Source of the DNA: CAYFVR01 sp046541515
Lineage (GTDB): Bacteria; Desulfobacterota; Desulfobacteria; Desulfobacterales; Desulfococcaceae
Length of the DNA: 21,388 nt
Direction: 5' to 3'
NCBI GenBank assembly: GCA_046541515.1
Contig: JBKHDD010000076.1
Location: 1 to 21,388, forward strand
Shown: piece by piece, positions 1-7,982 of the stretch
Layout: each line of letters opens with the position of its first letter
Position numbering within the stretch: the stretch's first letter is position 1
Program-made: the position numbers and the translations under genes
The notes under the pieces: generated by a model
Databases searched by the model: none
Told to the model about the DNA's origin: nothing
Seen by the model: only the letters and a program-made list of their open reading frames with translations

Positions 1-27
1 CGCCCGGACCGCCCGGACCGCCCGGAC
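1..27. repeat. 9-bp tandem repeat, three copies
   Basis: Three exact copies of CGCCCGGAC stand at the left edge of the window and the array may continue beyond it. In one frame it reads Arg-Pro-Asp and in the permease frame it reads Pro-Gly-Pro, so it could be the tail of an upstream gene or a simple repeat expansion just ahead of the permease start. Confidence 0.8.
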
Positions 28-86
28 CGATGGATCGCCAACGGAACGCGCCGCGCCCGACATTTCCCCGGATGTTCGCCATTCTC

Positions 87-902
87 ATGAGCCAATCCCA
101 GAAATCCCTTTTCCGGCCACTTTTCCTTCGGCGCCTGCCGCTGTGGGACGTGGTTTTTTTTGTATTGTTTATGGGGCTCTGCGGTTGGCTGCTGGTGAAA
201 AGTTCCGGAGAGCTTGGATATAATTGGCAGTGGTATCAGGCGCCCCGATATATTCTTCGAGAGGTGGATGGTCGGTGGATTCCCGGACCCTTGCTTCGGG
301 GGCTGGGGGTCACCTTCCAGATCACCGGAATCAGCCTGGTGCTGGCCTTTCTTTTCGGTTTGATCACCGCCTTTCTGCGGCTCTCCGGCTCCTTCCTGGG
401 CCGGGGATTGGCGCGTTTGTACCTGGAAGTCGTCCGCAACACCCCCCTGCTGGTTCAACTGTTTTTCATCTATTTCGTGCTGGGGCCCATTTTCGGACTG
501 GACCGATTCACTTCGGCGGTCCTGGCCCTGAGCCTCTTCGAGGGGGCCTACGCCTCCGAAATTTTCCGGGCGGGGATCGTTTCCATCCACCAGGGGCAGT
601 GGGAGGCGGCCTACAGCCTCGGGATGAACACCCTCCAGACCTATCGTTACGTGGTTCTGCCCCAGGCCATCCGCCGGGTAGTGCCGCCCCTGACCAGCCA
701 GGCCATCTCCCTGATCAAGGATTCGGCCCTGGTCAGCACCATCTCCCTGTTCGATCTCACCATGCAGGGACAGACCATCATCGCCGAAACCTATCTGACA
801 TTTGAAATCTGGTTCACGGTGGCGGCGATTTATTTAATGATTACCATTCCCCTTTCACTCGGGGTCAATCTGCTGGAGCGAATTCTCCGGGGTGGGGGCT
901 GA
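87..902 (+). CDS. Polar amino acid ABC transporter permease (HisM/GlnP type)
   Basis: Inner-membrane permease of a PAAT-family amino acid importer. About five hydrophobic helices are visible. The EAA loop that docks the ATPase is clear near the middle of the C-terminal half (EGAYASEIFRAGI, then GQWEAAYSLG and VVLPQAIRRVVPP), and the family hallmark SLIKDSALVS follows. The frame is open back to the window edge. ATG codons at 30, 72 and 87 are possible starts; 87 is preferred because it gives 271 residues, the usual size, and puts TM1 (LWDVVFFVLF) close to the N terminus. Its ATG also overlaps a TGA at 88-90 of a frame entering from the left, although that frame is not recognisably coding. No convincing Shine-Dalgarno site supports any choice. 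It is a paralogue of the permease at 1823, sharing the segment YNWxW between TM1 and TM2. The two probably form a heterodimeric channel. Confidence 0.85.
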   Translation: MSQSQKSLFRPLFLRRLPLWDVVFFVLFMGLCGWLLVKSSGELGYNWQWYQAPRYILREVDGRWIPGPLLRGLGVTFQITGISLVLAFLFGLITAFLRLSGSFLGRGLARLYLEVVRNTPLLVQLFFIYFVLGPIFGLDRFTSAVLALSLFEGAYASEIFRAGIVSIHQGQWEAAYSLGMNTLQTYRYVVLPQAIRRVVPPLTSQAISLIKDSALVSTISLFDLTMQGQTIIAETYLTFEIWFTVAAIYLMITIPLSLGVNLLERILRGGG

Positions 903-972
903 TTTCCTCGCCCGAGGCGGCCGTCCATCGCCGCTGGGCTCCCGTTTGACCCGACGTTCCAAACCCTATGCC

Positions 973-985
973 AAGGAGGTCCGTG
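973..985 (+). promoter_or_regulatory. Ribosome binding site that decides the binding-protein start
   Basis: AAGGAGG at 973-979 is a near-perfect Shine-Dalgarno sequence. It lies inside the reading frame if the ATG at 968 is used, but exactly six bases before the in-frame GTG at 986. Translation therefore most likely begins at GTG 986 (GTG 983 is also possible) and not at the upstream ATG. Confidence 0.7.
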
Positions 986-1819
986 GTGAATCGACATGCA
1001 GCATGGAAACTGGCGGCCGTGGTTTTGGTTTTCGTTCTGACCTTCGCCGGGATCGGCTTCGCGGGCGAAACCCAGCGGAAGCTGGTTCAGGAAAGCACCA
1101 TCGAGCAGGTGCTGAAACGGGGCGTGTTGCGGGTGGGCATGTCCACCTTCGTCCCTTGGGCCATGCGCGACAAAAACGGGGAGCTGATCGGCTTTGAAAT
1201 CGACGTGGCCAAAAAGCTGGCCGAAGACATGGGCGTGGAAGTGGAATTCGTGCCCACCAAGTGGGCGGGGATCATCCCGGCCCTGTTGACCGGAAAGTTT
1301 GACGTGATCATCGGCGGCATGGGCATCGTGCCCAAGCGAAACCTCAAGGTGAATTTTTCCGTTCCCTACGACTACAGCGGCATGTCCATGGTGGCCAACA
1401 AAGAGGTGGCCCCGGATTACGACGACATCGAGGATTTCAACAAGCCGGAGGCGACCATCGTGGCGCGGCTGGGTTCCACCGCGGCGGACGCCGCCAAGCG
1501 GTTTATGCCCAAGGCTCAACATCGCTTCTTCGACGACGAGGCCCAGGCCTACCAGGAGCTGCTCAACGGAAAGGCCCACGCGGTGGTCGGTTCCGCCCCC
1601 ACCCCGGCCTTTCAGGCCCTCAAGTATCCGGACAAGCTGTATCTGCCCTTGGACGACACCTTCACCAAGGAGCCCATCGGGTTCGCCATGAAAAAGGGCG
1701 ACGTGGACACGTTGAACTTTTTCGACAGCTGGATTCGCATCCAGCACGCCAAGGGCTTTCTAAAAGAGCGAAAGGCCTATTGGTTCGAAGGACGGGACTG
1801 GGAGTCCCGGGTTCAATAA
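986..1819 (+). CDS. Periplasmic amino acid-binding protein (SBP family 3)
   Basis: Soluble receptor of the amino acid ABC importer. From the GTG at 986 it has 277 residues. A signal peptide is clear: basic NRHAAWK, a hydrophobic core (LAAVVLVFVLTFAGIG) and a likely cut after GFA. The mature part shows the SBP_bac_3 pattern: IEQVLKRGVLRVGMS, then GELIGFEIDVAKKLAEDMGV, then LLTGKFDVIIGGMGIVPKR followed by VNFSVPY, where the Arg normally salt-bridges the ligand carboxylate. The gene sits between two permease genes, 83 bp after the first and 3 bp before the second, so all three are one operon. Ligand identity cannot be read from sequence; a polar or acidic amino acid is typical of the family. Confidence 0.9.
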   Translation: MNRHAAWKLAAVVLVFVLTFAGIGFAGETQRKLVQESTIEQVLKRGVLRVGMSTFVPWAMRDKNGELIGFEIDVAKKLAEDMGVEVEFVPTKWAGIIPALLTGKFDVIIGGMGIVPKRNLKVNFSVPYDYSGMSMVANKEVAPDYDDIEDFNKPEATIVARLGSTAADAAKRFMPKAQHRFFDDEAQAYQELLNGKAHAVVGSAPTPAFQALKYPDKLYLPLDDTFTKEPIGFAMKKGDVDTLNFFDSWIRIQHAKGFLKERKAYWFEGRDWESRVQ

Positions 1820-1822
1820 CCC

Positions 1823-2698
1823 ATGCGTTTTCGTTCCGCGCGGATCACGCCGCTGGACATCGTGCTGGCGCTGGCCATTCTGGCCGGCGTCGTTTGGCTC
1901 GTCTATCGCATCCGCGTGGGACTGAACTACAACTGGAACTGGGGCGTGATTCCCCAGTATCTGGTACGCTACGACGAGGAAAAGGGTCGGTGGGTGGCCA
2001 ATTTGCTCTTGCAGGGCTTCTTTGCCACCATCCGGCTGAGCTTTTGGTCCACCCTCCTGGCCCTGATCTTCGGCACCCTGATGGGCTTCTTTCGCACCGG
2101 GCGCCGTCTGTTCAACCGGTTGATCGGCGGGACGTACGTGGAGCTGATCCGGAACCTTCCGCCCCTGGTGCTGGTGTTTATTTTCTATTTTTTCGTCAGC
2201 GGCCAGATCATGCCGCTGCTTGGCATCGAGGAATTCATCCGGAGCCGTTCGGAGGGAACCCAGGCGGTGCTGACCGTCCTGTTCGCCCCGCCCCGAATGT
2301 TCACCGGTTTTCTTTCGGCCGTGATTTCCCTGGCACTGTTCGAAGGCGCCTACATCACGGAAATCGTCCGGGCCGGCATCCAGTCCATCGAGCGGGGCCA
2401 ATGGGAGGCGTCATCGGCCCTGGGATTCCCCTGGTGGGCCCAGATGCGCCACGTCATCCTGCCCCAGGCGTTCCAGCGCATTCTGCCCGCCCTGGCGGGT
2501 CAGTTCATTTCCACCATCAAAGACTCTTCCATCGTGTCCATCATCTCCATCCAGGAGCTGACCTTTCAGGGGATGGAGTTGATGTCCGCCACCTACCTCA
2601 CCTTCGAAATCTGGATCACGGTAACCATTTTGTATCTGGTTCTGACCCTGAGCTGTTCCCTGGCCGTGGAACGGCTGGAAATTCGCATGCGACGGTGA
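1823..2698 (+). CDS. Polar amino acid ABC transporter permease, second subunit
   Basis: Second inner-membrane permease of the importer, 291 residues. It starts three bases after the binding protein stop, so translation is probably coupled. The EAA loop (EGAYITEIVRAGIQSIERGQWEASSALG) and the following VILPQAFQRILPALAGQFISTIKDSSIVS are canonical for HisM/GlnP proteins. Compared with the upstream permease it has an extra stretch of about 35 residues between the second and third helices (around GIEEFIRSRSEGTQ to FAPPRMFTG), of unknown purpose. No ATP-binding subunit follows: the next gene is convergent. The partner ATPase must be upstream of the window or shared with another transporter. Confidence 0.88.
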   Translation: MRFRSARITPLDIVLALAILAGVVWLVYRIRVGLNYNWNWGVIPQYLVRYDEEKGRWVANLLLQGFFATIRLSFWSTLLALIFGTLMGFFRTGRRLFNRLIGGTYVELIRNLPPLVLVFIFYFFVSGQIMPLLGIEEFIRSRSEGTQAVLTVLFAPPRMFTGFLSAVISLALFEGAYITEIVRAGIQSIERGQWEASSALGFPWWAQMRHVILPQAFQRILPALAGQFISTIKDSSIVSIISIQELTFQGMELMSATYLTFEIWITVTILYLVLTLSCSLAVERLEIRMRR

Positions 2699-2753
2699 TC
2701 GCCCTCGGTTTTTTCTCTCGCTGGACCTTCAAAGTAACGCGGATTGGGCCTCA

Positions 2754-2775
2754 TGGCCGGCTTGAGTCCCGGCCA
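2754..2775. other. Hairpin between convergent genes
   Basis: A 7-bp perfect stem (TGGCCGG / CCGGCCA) with an 8-nt loop lies between the convergent permease and protease stop codons. There is no T-tract on either side, so it is at best a weak or Rho-assisted bidirectional stop. The rest of the 123-bp gap shows nothing recognisable. Confidence 0.3.
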
Positions 2776-2821
2776 CGGCCGAATGGGACGCTCGCAAGGC
2801 GATTTGCGGGAACCGCCGGCA

Positions 2822-4954
2822 TCAATCCCGGGAAAAGGCGGGCAGGGCCGCCACCGATCGACCGTCCGCGCCCGCGGTAATGCCCAGGGCGTACACGGGA
2901 AGGTTGGCGTCGAAGGGAATGGAGGCTATGGAGGCGGGGTCGACGCCCGGGAACAGGTCCGTCAGCAGTCCCACCCATCGGCGGCGGGGCGGCAGCGTCA
3001 ACTGGCGGGCCCGCATTTCCGCGCCGTCCAGATTTCGGGCGGAGACCCGAACGGAGGCGTTTACCCCGTCGGGATTCAGAAAGACCAATCCGGTCCAGCC
3101 CCGGTTTCCGAATTCCGGGTGCACGGCCGGTTCGGGAACGGCCAGAATCCCGCGAAGCCGGGCGTTGGCCGGCGGAACCAGGCCGCCCATCCCGTCGCCG
3201 TCCGCGCGCCCATAGGCCACGAAGGCGGAAACCGGGGAATCCCCCGATATCCGCAGCCATTCCGTCTCGGGAGGCAGGGCGAGGCCCGGGCCGGCGCCGA
3301 CCCGGGTCCGGTCCGGGAGGATGGGAAAGCCCAGGGGCGGCAGCGGAAGGCCGTCGCCGTCGAAGGGTTCCGCGGTCACCACCTGGGAAAGCGGCAGATG
3401 GTGGGAAAAGGCCAGTCCGGTCCACCAGACCGTTCCGCCCGTGACGTGGGGGACCACCCGGCGGAAGGCGTCCGCCGGCCGAAGCGCGATGCCCGAAAAA
3501 TAACGGCTTCCGCCGGCCGGCTCGCCGAGGTAGATGGCGAGTCCGACAACGCCCTCCGCTTCGGTCAGTTCGGCCCGGTCGACGTCCGGCCGTGGGGCGC
3601 CGCCGAACAGGTCGCGAATCCAGAATGTGCGGCTCTCCCGGGGCGCGAGTTCCAGCGGGAACGCTTCGCCGGAGGAAAACCGAAGGGTGGGGCGAAGCGT
3701 CGTCTCTTCGGTGTTCCGAAGGGCCACGCCCGTGCGCCAAAGGTTTGTGGAGGCCACATGGGGAAGGACCAGTCGCGCGTCCCCGGGCGGGACGGCCGGT
3801 ATGGCGGCCCGATCCCCGGTGGCCGGGTCCCGGAACAGCGTATAGCCGACCACCCCCGACCCGTCCAATTCGGCGCGGACCGAGCCGATTCGTTCCGGTT
3901 CGGGAAAATCCCGGGCCACGTCGATTCGCCAGGCCGCGCCGGGGAAAAGAAGGCGCTCCCGGCGGGCCTCCGGGAGAAGCGCCCCGTCCGGGCCGAATCC
4001 CCGCAGGGTCGCCAAACGGGCTTCGGAAGCGGCGTTGAGAAGGCCCAGGTCGGTCTCCCAAACGTCGTTGCCGGCGACGGCCGGAAACCAAAGCCGTTCC
4101 ACCGGCGCAGTCCCCGGAACGTAGGTCCCGATGAAATCCATCAATTCGGAAACCCGGGCGTAAACGCCATAAAATCCGGGCGCGCCGCACCCCTCGCCCC
4201 AACTCGCCACGCCGACCACCCGCCACGCCCCGCCGATTCGCGTCATCAGCGGACCGCCGCTGTCGCCCAGGCAGGCGTCCGCGCCGCCGTCGATCCAGCC
4301 CGCGCAGATCATGCGATCGGTAACGGGATCGTCGTACCCGCCGTTCCGGTTGTAGGCGTCGTTGCAGGCCGAATTGGAGACGATGGGAACTTCCGCCTCC
4401 AGCAGGGCGGCCGGACGTCGGTCGCCGTCCCGGGTCTGGCCCCATCCCGCCACGATGCCGATCTCCCCGTCCAGGTTCCCGCCCCCGGAAAACGGGGCGA
4501 TGGTCGGCGTGACGGCGGGTCGTTCCAGCTCGATCAGACCCACGTCCCGGTCGTCCAGCGCCGGTTCGTTGTACTGCGGATGGACGATCACCCGACGGAT
4601 CGGAATTCGTTCCCCGTCCGAAGCGGAGAGGTCCTCGCGGCCCACGACCACTTCCAGAAAATCGGGCGAAATCGTCTCGCCCCGGAGGTCCAGCAGGCAG
4701 TGGGCGGCCGTCAGCACCCAGCGGGGATGGATAAGACTCCCGCCGCAGAACTGGCCATCCTTGGCCGGAAGATGGGGTTCCACCAGCGCGCCCACCCAGG
4801 GCCGGCTTCCCGGCGCCGCCGGGCGACCGTCCACGATCCGGCGTTCCGCGCAGGCCGGCCCGGTCTCGATGCAAAGAAAGGCCACCGCAAGCGCGAGGAC
4901 AAGGGGAAGGCGTCGAAGCCGGGCTCCTTTGGCCATGGCGTCAATTCTATTCAC
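2822..4954 (-). CDS. Secreted trypsin-family (S1A) serine protease with four C-terminal repeats
   Basis: Exported protease of about 710 residues. Start: the GTG at 4954 has AAGGAG 10 nt upstream and overlaps the preceding gene; ATG 4936 and ATG 4984 are in frame alternatives. A signal peptide (RLRRLPLVLALAVAFLC) ends near ACA, leaving a three-residue propeptide ERR before IVDG, the classic trypsin activation site. Numbered from the GTG, the triad is His85 (TAAHC), Asp137 (RDVGLIEL) and Ser232 (GDSGGP). Asp226, six before the serine, with SWGEGCG and a Gly at the 226-equivalent, predicts cleavage after Arg/Lys. Cysteines match the chymotrypsin disulfides 42-58, 168-182 and 191-220. Residues 288-705 hold four repeats of about 100 residues, each starting like P-H-V...W-x-T-G with a hydrophobic strand and N (WETDLGLLN, WRTGVALRN, WWTGLAFSH, GWTGLVFLN). 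They are probably beta-rich surface or substrate-binding modules. Confidence 0.88.
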   Translation of the reverse strand: MNRIDAMAKGARLRRLPLVLALAVAFLCIETGPACAERRIVDGRPAAPGSRPWVGALVEPHLPAKDGQFCGGSLIHPRWVLTAAHCLLDLRGETISPDFLEVVVGREDLSASDGERIPIRRVIVHPQYNEPALDDRDVGLIELERPAVTPTIAPFSGGGNLDGEIGIVAGWGQTRDGDRRPAALLEAEVPIVSNSACNDAYNRNGGYDDPVTDRMICAGWIDGGADACLGDSGGPLMTRIGGAWRVVGVASWGEGCGAPGFYGVYARVSELMDFIGTYVPGTAPVERLWFPAVAGNDVWETDLGLLNAASEARLATLRGFGPDGALLPEARRERLLFPGAAWRIDVARDFPEPERIGSVRAELDGSGVVGYTLFRDPATGDRAAIPAVPPGDARLVLPHVASTNLWRTGVALRNTEETTLRPTLRFSSGEAFPLELAPRESRTFWIRDLFGGAPRPDVDRAELTEAEGVVGLAIYLGEPAGGSRYFSGIALRPADAFRRVVPHVTGGTVWWTGLAFSHHLPLSQVVTAEPFDGDGLPLPPLGFPILPDRTRVGAGPGLALPPETEWLRISGDSPVSAFVAYGRADGDGMGGLVPPANARLRGILAVPEPAVHPEFGNRGWTGLVFLNPDGVNASVRVSARNLDGAEMRARQLTLPPRRRWVGLLTDLFPGVDPASIASIPFDANLPVYALGITAGADGRSVAALPAFSRD

Positions 4955-7025
4955 GATCCTTGCGCTCCTTTTCCTCTTCGTCATCTTCGGAAACGATGGA
5001 CTCCGTCGATTTTTCGGCCAGGACGACGCAATTCCGTCCCTGGACCTTGGCCTGGCTAAGGGCGGTTTCGGCCCGATTCATGAAGGTTTCCACGTCCCGA
5101 ATGCGCCCGTCCATGGCCGCCACCCCCACGCTGATGGTGAAGGTCGCGGCTTCCTCCCCGCCGGTGGGGATGAGGGTGTCGATGGCCCGCTTCCGGAACC
5201 GCTCCGCCGCCACCTCGGCCTGTTCGATCTCGGTGTCCGTGAGCACCAGGCCGATCTCGCCGTCGCCCAGGCGGGCGCTGATGTCCACCGTTCGAATGCC
5301 GTTGCCGATCAGGTCGGCCAAGGTGCGCAACAGATGGTCCCCCACCTTTCGGCCGTGGAGGCGATTGATGCGGGAAAAACCGTCCACGTCGATGAGCAGC
5401 AGCGAAAGCGGCCGATCGTATCGGCGGGAACGGGCGATTTCCCGGGAAAGCAGCCCCAGAAAACGGGAGCGGTTGGGGAGGCCGGTCAGGCTGTCGGTGG
5501 TCTGAAGTTCCAGAAGCTGTTCTTCCGCCCGCTTCTGGTCGGTGATGTCTCGGACGGCGGCGGCGGCCCACCAGCGATCTTCCATGCGAAGAGCCTGGGT
5601 GGACAGATAGGCGGGGAACTCGAGACCGTTTTTTCGAAGGGCCGGCATTTCCACGACCCGGCCGATGGAGCGCCCCTCGCCGGTTCGCGCGAAAATTTCC
5701 ATCCGATTCTGCGCTTTTTCCCGCATTCGAGCCGGCGATACCAGCTCATGCAACGATTTGCCCATCGCCTCCTCGGCCGCATAGCCAAAGATTTTCTCCG
5801 CCGCCGCGTTCCAGAAGACGACCCGTCCCCCGGCGTCTATCAGCACCAACGCGTCCATGCAGGCGCGGCCCATGGCGTCCAGCCGCTGTTGGGCGTGATC
5901 CCGGGCCTCCTCCGCAATTCGCCGATTCTGGGATTCATGGTCGAGGTCCCGTCGAAGGGCGATGATGGTTTGTTCTCCTCTGCGGATTCGGCGACCGGTC
6001 CAAAGGTGCACGGCCATTAAAACGCCAAGGAGCGTCACCGTCATGCCCAGGGTGATCAGCATGCTCCAGCGGAAACTCTCCAGGGTGCGGTCTTCTCGGT
6101 AGGCCGCAAGAAACAGCAGGGAATCCTGGGGATTGTCGGACATGGCCACGAAACTGACCAGGTAGTTTCGGGACCCCAGACGGGCCGGCACGCTGAAATT
6201 TTCCCGGACTCGCAATCCGGCGTCGGCCCGCTCTCGAATGCGGGCGTTGATGGCGGCGACCGTTTCCGGGGGCGGGCCGCGGCGCTCCCGCGCGACCGCG
6301 GCCGGCTCCGGCGATGCGACCTCGAAAAACCGTTTGCCGAGGCCGGATTCGGCGAGCCACTTCTCCCGTTTTTTCCGCGCCAGGGTTTGAACGACGGCCT
6401 CGTTGACCAGAAATCGATAATGGGCCGGAAACGCCCGATTAAGATTCTCCTGGAAAGCGTGCAGCGGGACGCCCACTTCCACGCTTCCCACGATCCGATC
6501 CATGTGCCGGACGGGATAGATGAACGTATATCCTGAAAACAACGGGCCGATTTCGAAGCCTTCCTTCATTTCGCCGTCGCGGATTACTTCCGGCAGCATG
6601 GTCCGGGTGGCCAGTCGGTCGCTGGATTTTTCCGGGGCGTGAAACCGCAGAAAGCTGGTCTGGTCGGGCAGATGAAAGTGGAGAATGTCAAAGCCGATCT
6701 TGCGGATGTGCTGGAAGTCGGCGGCCAGAAGCCGGTACAGGTCTTCCCGAAGTTCCGCGCGAGCCGAAGGGGCGGGATTGTCCACCGCGCGGCTCAGGAT
6801 TTCCGCCATCCGGGGTGTCTGGATCCGGTTCTCCATCACGATTCGGGACAGGTCCCGCTGGCAGTACAGTCCGGCGGCCAGATCGGCGGCCACCTGTTGC
6901 TGGGAGAGTTCGAAATGGGCCTGTTCCCGCAAATTCCGGTCTCGCAGCAAGAACAGGCTGACGCCGGTGAGGATCAGAAAAAACAGGATATAATCGATGG
7001 GGACGGGACCGAGTCTCAGTCGCAT
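4947..7025 (-). CDS. Membrane dCache-PAS-GGDEF sensor with degenerate GGDEF signature
   Basis: 692-residue inner-membrane signalling protein. TM1 is at 10-27, TM2 at about 321-341. The periplasmic part between resembles the dCache_3 sensor: FHLPDQTSFLRFHAPEKSSD, then EGFEIGPLFSGYTFIYPVR and GSVEVGVP. A short coiled coil (345-385) leads to a PAS domain (about 385-500: VLIDAGGRVVFWNAAAEKIFGY) and a GGDEF domain (505-672: DSLTGLPNR, LLLIDVDGFSRIN). The signature expected as GGDEF reads GDGEI at 587-591, losing the metal-binding third-position acid, while the inhibitory I-site RxxD (RTVD, 578-581) sits at the canonical five-residue distance. It may therefore bind c-di-GMP rather than make it. The C terminus is a charged tail (SEDDEEEKERKDRE). 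The protease gene starts inside its last codons, and a sigma-54-like promoter lies upstream. Confidence 0.88.
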   Translation of the reverse strand: MRLRLGPVPIDYILFFLILTGVSLFLLRDRNLREQAHFELSQQQVAADLAAGLYCQRDLSRIVMENRIQTPRMAEILSRAVDNPAPSARAELREDLYRLLAADFQHIRKIGFDILHFHLPDQTSFLRFHAPEKSSDRLATRTMLPEVIRDGEMKEGFEIGPLFSGYTFIYPVRHMDRIVGSVEVGVPLHAFQENLNRAFPAHYRFLVNEAVVQTLARKKREKWLAESGLGKRFFEVASPEPAAVARERRGPPPETVAAINARIRERADAGLRVRENFSVPARLGSRNYLVSFVAMSDNPQDSLLFLAAYREDRTLESFRWSMLITLGMTVTLLGVLMAVHLWTGRRIRRGEQTIIALRRDLDHESQNRRIAEEARDHAQQRLDAMGRACMDALVLIDAGGRVVFWNAAAEKIFGYAAEEAMGKSLHELVSPARMREKAQNRMEIFARTGEGRSIGRVVEMPALRKNGLEFPAYLSTQALRMEDRWWAAAAVRDITDQKRAEEQLLELQTTDSLTGLPNRSRFLGLLSREIARSRRYDRPLSLLLIDVDGFSRINRLHGRKVGDHLLRTLADLIGNGIRTVDISARLGDGEIGLVLTDTEIEQAEVAAERFRKRAIDTLIPTGGEEAATFTISVGVAAMDGRIRDVETFMNRAETALSQAKVQGRNCVVLAEKSTESIVSEDDEEEKERKDRE

Positions 7026-7105
7026 AAAGTCGTTTTCCGGGGGACGGAATCCTTGGCGGAATTGGGGTAAATTCGACGAGGTGAACGTGGCAAATGTGGA
7101 ATTAA

Positions 7106-7122
7106 AGCAAATTTATTGCCAA
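7106..7122 (-). promoter_or_regulatory. Sigma-54 (RpoN) -24/-12 promoter for the GGDEF gene
   Basis: Read on the minus strand, TTGGCAATAAATTTGCT matches the RpoN consensus YTGGCACGNNNNTTGCW at 15 of the 17 positions (the C and G after TGGCA are A and T). The invariant GG and GC doublets are spaced exactly as in real -24/-12 elements. Transcription would begin near 7095, giving a leader of about 70 nt before the ATG at 7025. Confidence 0.6.
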
Positions 7123-7224
7123 GTTTTGGGCGGCCGGTTTCCAAAAAGCGTTGAAGCGGGGCCGCTTCCGACTTAACCCTTCCTTGTATTAACGAATTCT
7201 TCTGAAAAAGGAAATGTGAAATAA

Positions 7225-7240
7225 TTTGCCGGCCGGCAAA
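7225..7240. repeat. 16-bp perfect palindrome
   Basis: TTTGCCGGCCGGCAAA is fully self-complementary with no spacer. It lies about 100 bp upstream of the sigma-54-type element, a usual distance for an enhancer-binding activator. It may be an operator or activator site; binding by any protein is inference. Confidence 0.35.
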
Positions 7241-7286
7241 CCGGTTCGGAATTCCTCTGCCGGGTTTTGGGGATGGGATGCCTTGG

Positions 7287-7311
7287 AAAAAGGATTCCCG
7301 TTTGGCGGGAA
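7287..7311 (-). terminator. Rho-independent terminator of the UPF0210-HD operon
   Basis: On the minus strand a stem TTCCCG / CGGGAA with a 5-nt loop is followed by TCCTTTTT. It lies about 75 nt beyond the HD gene stop codon and fits a modest intrinsic terminator. Confidence 0.5.
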
Positions 7312-7383
7312 GAGGATTCCTGGAAAACTGGAATGGCGGCCGGCCCTTCGAAGGCGCGCAGAAAGGAAGCGCGGGGCGTGGGC

Positions 7384-7977
7384 TCAGCGGGAAACTGCCT
7401 TCCGAAATCCGGTCTTTTCCGCGTCCGGCGCGTCGGAAAGAAAACGACGTCCCAGATCTTGGGGCGAGAAGGGAAGCGAATGGAAAAGCCGGATCTCCAG
7501 CGACCGGGTCCGACGCCAGACTCGTTCAATGCGGTCCCGGACCGTCGGGTCGGTTCCGTACCGTTCCAGGATGTAGCCGAGCCGTTCGTCCAGGGGCGCG
7601 ACCCGGTCGTGAAGCACCCGTTTGTCGGCGTAGTTGACCACCTCGGCCGGGGTGACGGGGCCTCCTTCCGGGTATTGATCCAGCCGAACATGCTGGCGGA
7701 CGATATCGGCCACCTCCGGATATCCACGCGCTTGCAGAAATTCGGCCCCGGTTTCGCTGTGTCGCTCGCCGGTTTCCAGGCTCCGGGTTTTGGTGATGTC
7801 GTGAAGCAGGGCGGCCGACCGGATCAGCGGACGATCCAGGTCGGCGCCCGAGGCGTTGAGGGCGTCCGTCAGCAACAGGGCCACCCGGGAAACCTGAAGG
7901 GAATGGGCGACGATGTGGTCCAGCATGCCCGACTCGAAAATGAGCCGGTAGCATTCCGTTCGGGTGGGGATCGCCAT
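7384..7977 (-). CDS. HD-domain (HDIG-type) metal-dependent phosphohydrolase
   Basis: 197-residue cytosolic protein. The HD superfamily metal ligands are all present: His25 (AHSLQV), His59-Asp60 (ALLHDITK), His96 (RQHVRL) and Asp118 (NYADKRV). This is the compact HDIG form that acts on nucleotides or phosphate esters; the substrate is unknown. It starts 5 bp after the stop of the UPF0210 gene without a Shine-Dalgarno site of its own, so it is probably translated by coupling, and the two share a transcript. The last 50 residues, rich in Arg and aromatic residues (RVWRRTRSLEIRLFHSLPFSP), are not part of the HD core. Confidence 0.85.
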   Translation of the reverse strand: MAIPTRTECYRLIFESGMLDHIVAHSLQVSRVALLLTDALNASGADLDRPLIRSAALLHDITKTRSLETGERHSETGAEFLQARGYPEVADIVRQHVRLDQYPEGGPVTPAEVVNYADKRVLHDRVAPLDERLGYILERYGTDPTVRDRIERVWRRTRSLEIRLFHSLPFSPQDLGRRFLSDAPDAEKTGFRKAVSR

Positions 7978-7982
7978 GTCGA

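Larger units (their letters stand above)
7026..7383. other. 358-bp intergenic region between sensor and HD gene
   Basis: No gene is supported here. It holds a sigma-54-type promoter pointing at the GGDEF gene, a 16-bp perfect palindrome and, nearer the HD gene, a hairpin with a U-tract that should end the UPF0210-HD transcript. Part of it (about 7070-7230) is visibly AT-richer than the flanking coding DNA, as expected of a control region. Confidence 0.7.

Noticed and set aside
968..985. ATG 968 as start of the binding protein
   Set aside because: The strong ribosome binding site lies inside that leader and points to GTG 986; the leader adds no signal peptide feature.
2751..4874. 707-residue minus-strand frame within the protease region
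   Set aside because: It overlaps the protease in another frame of the same strand and has Arg/Gly/Pro-rich nonsense content.
2744..5059. Very long plus-strand open frame opposite the protease
   Set aside because: It is the antisense of a clearly recognisable trypsin. Its translation is Gly/Arg/Pro-rich without domains, as expected in GC-rich DNA.
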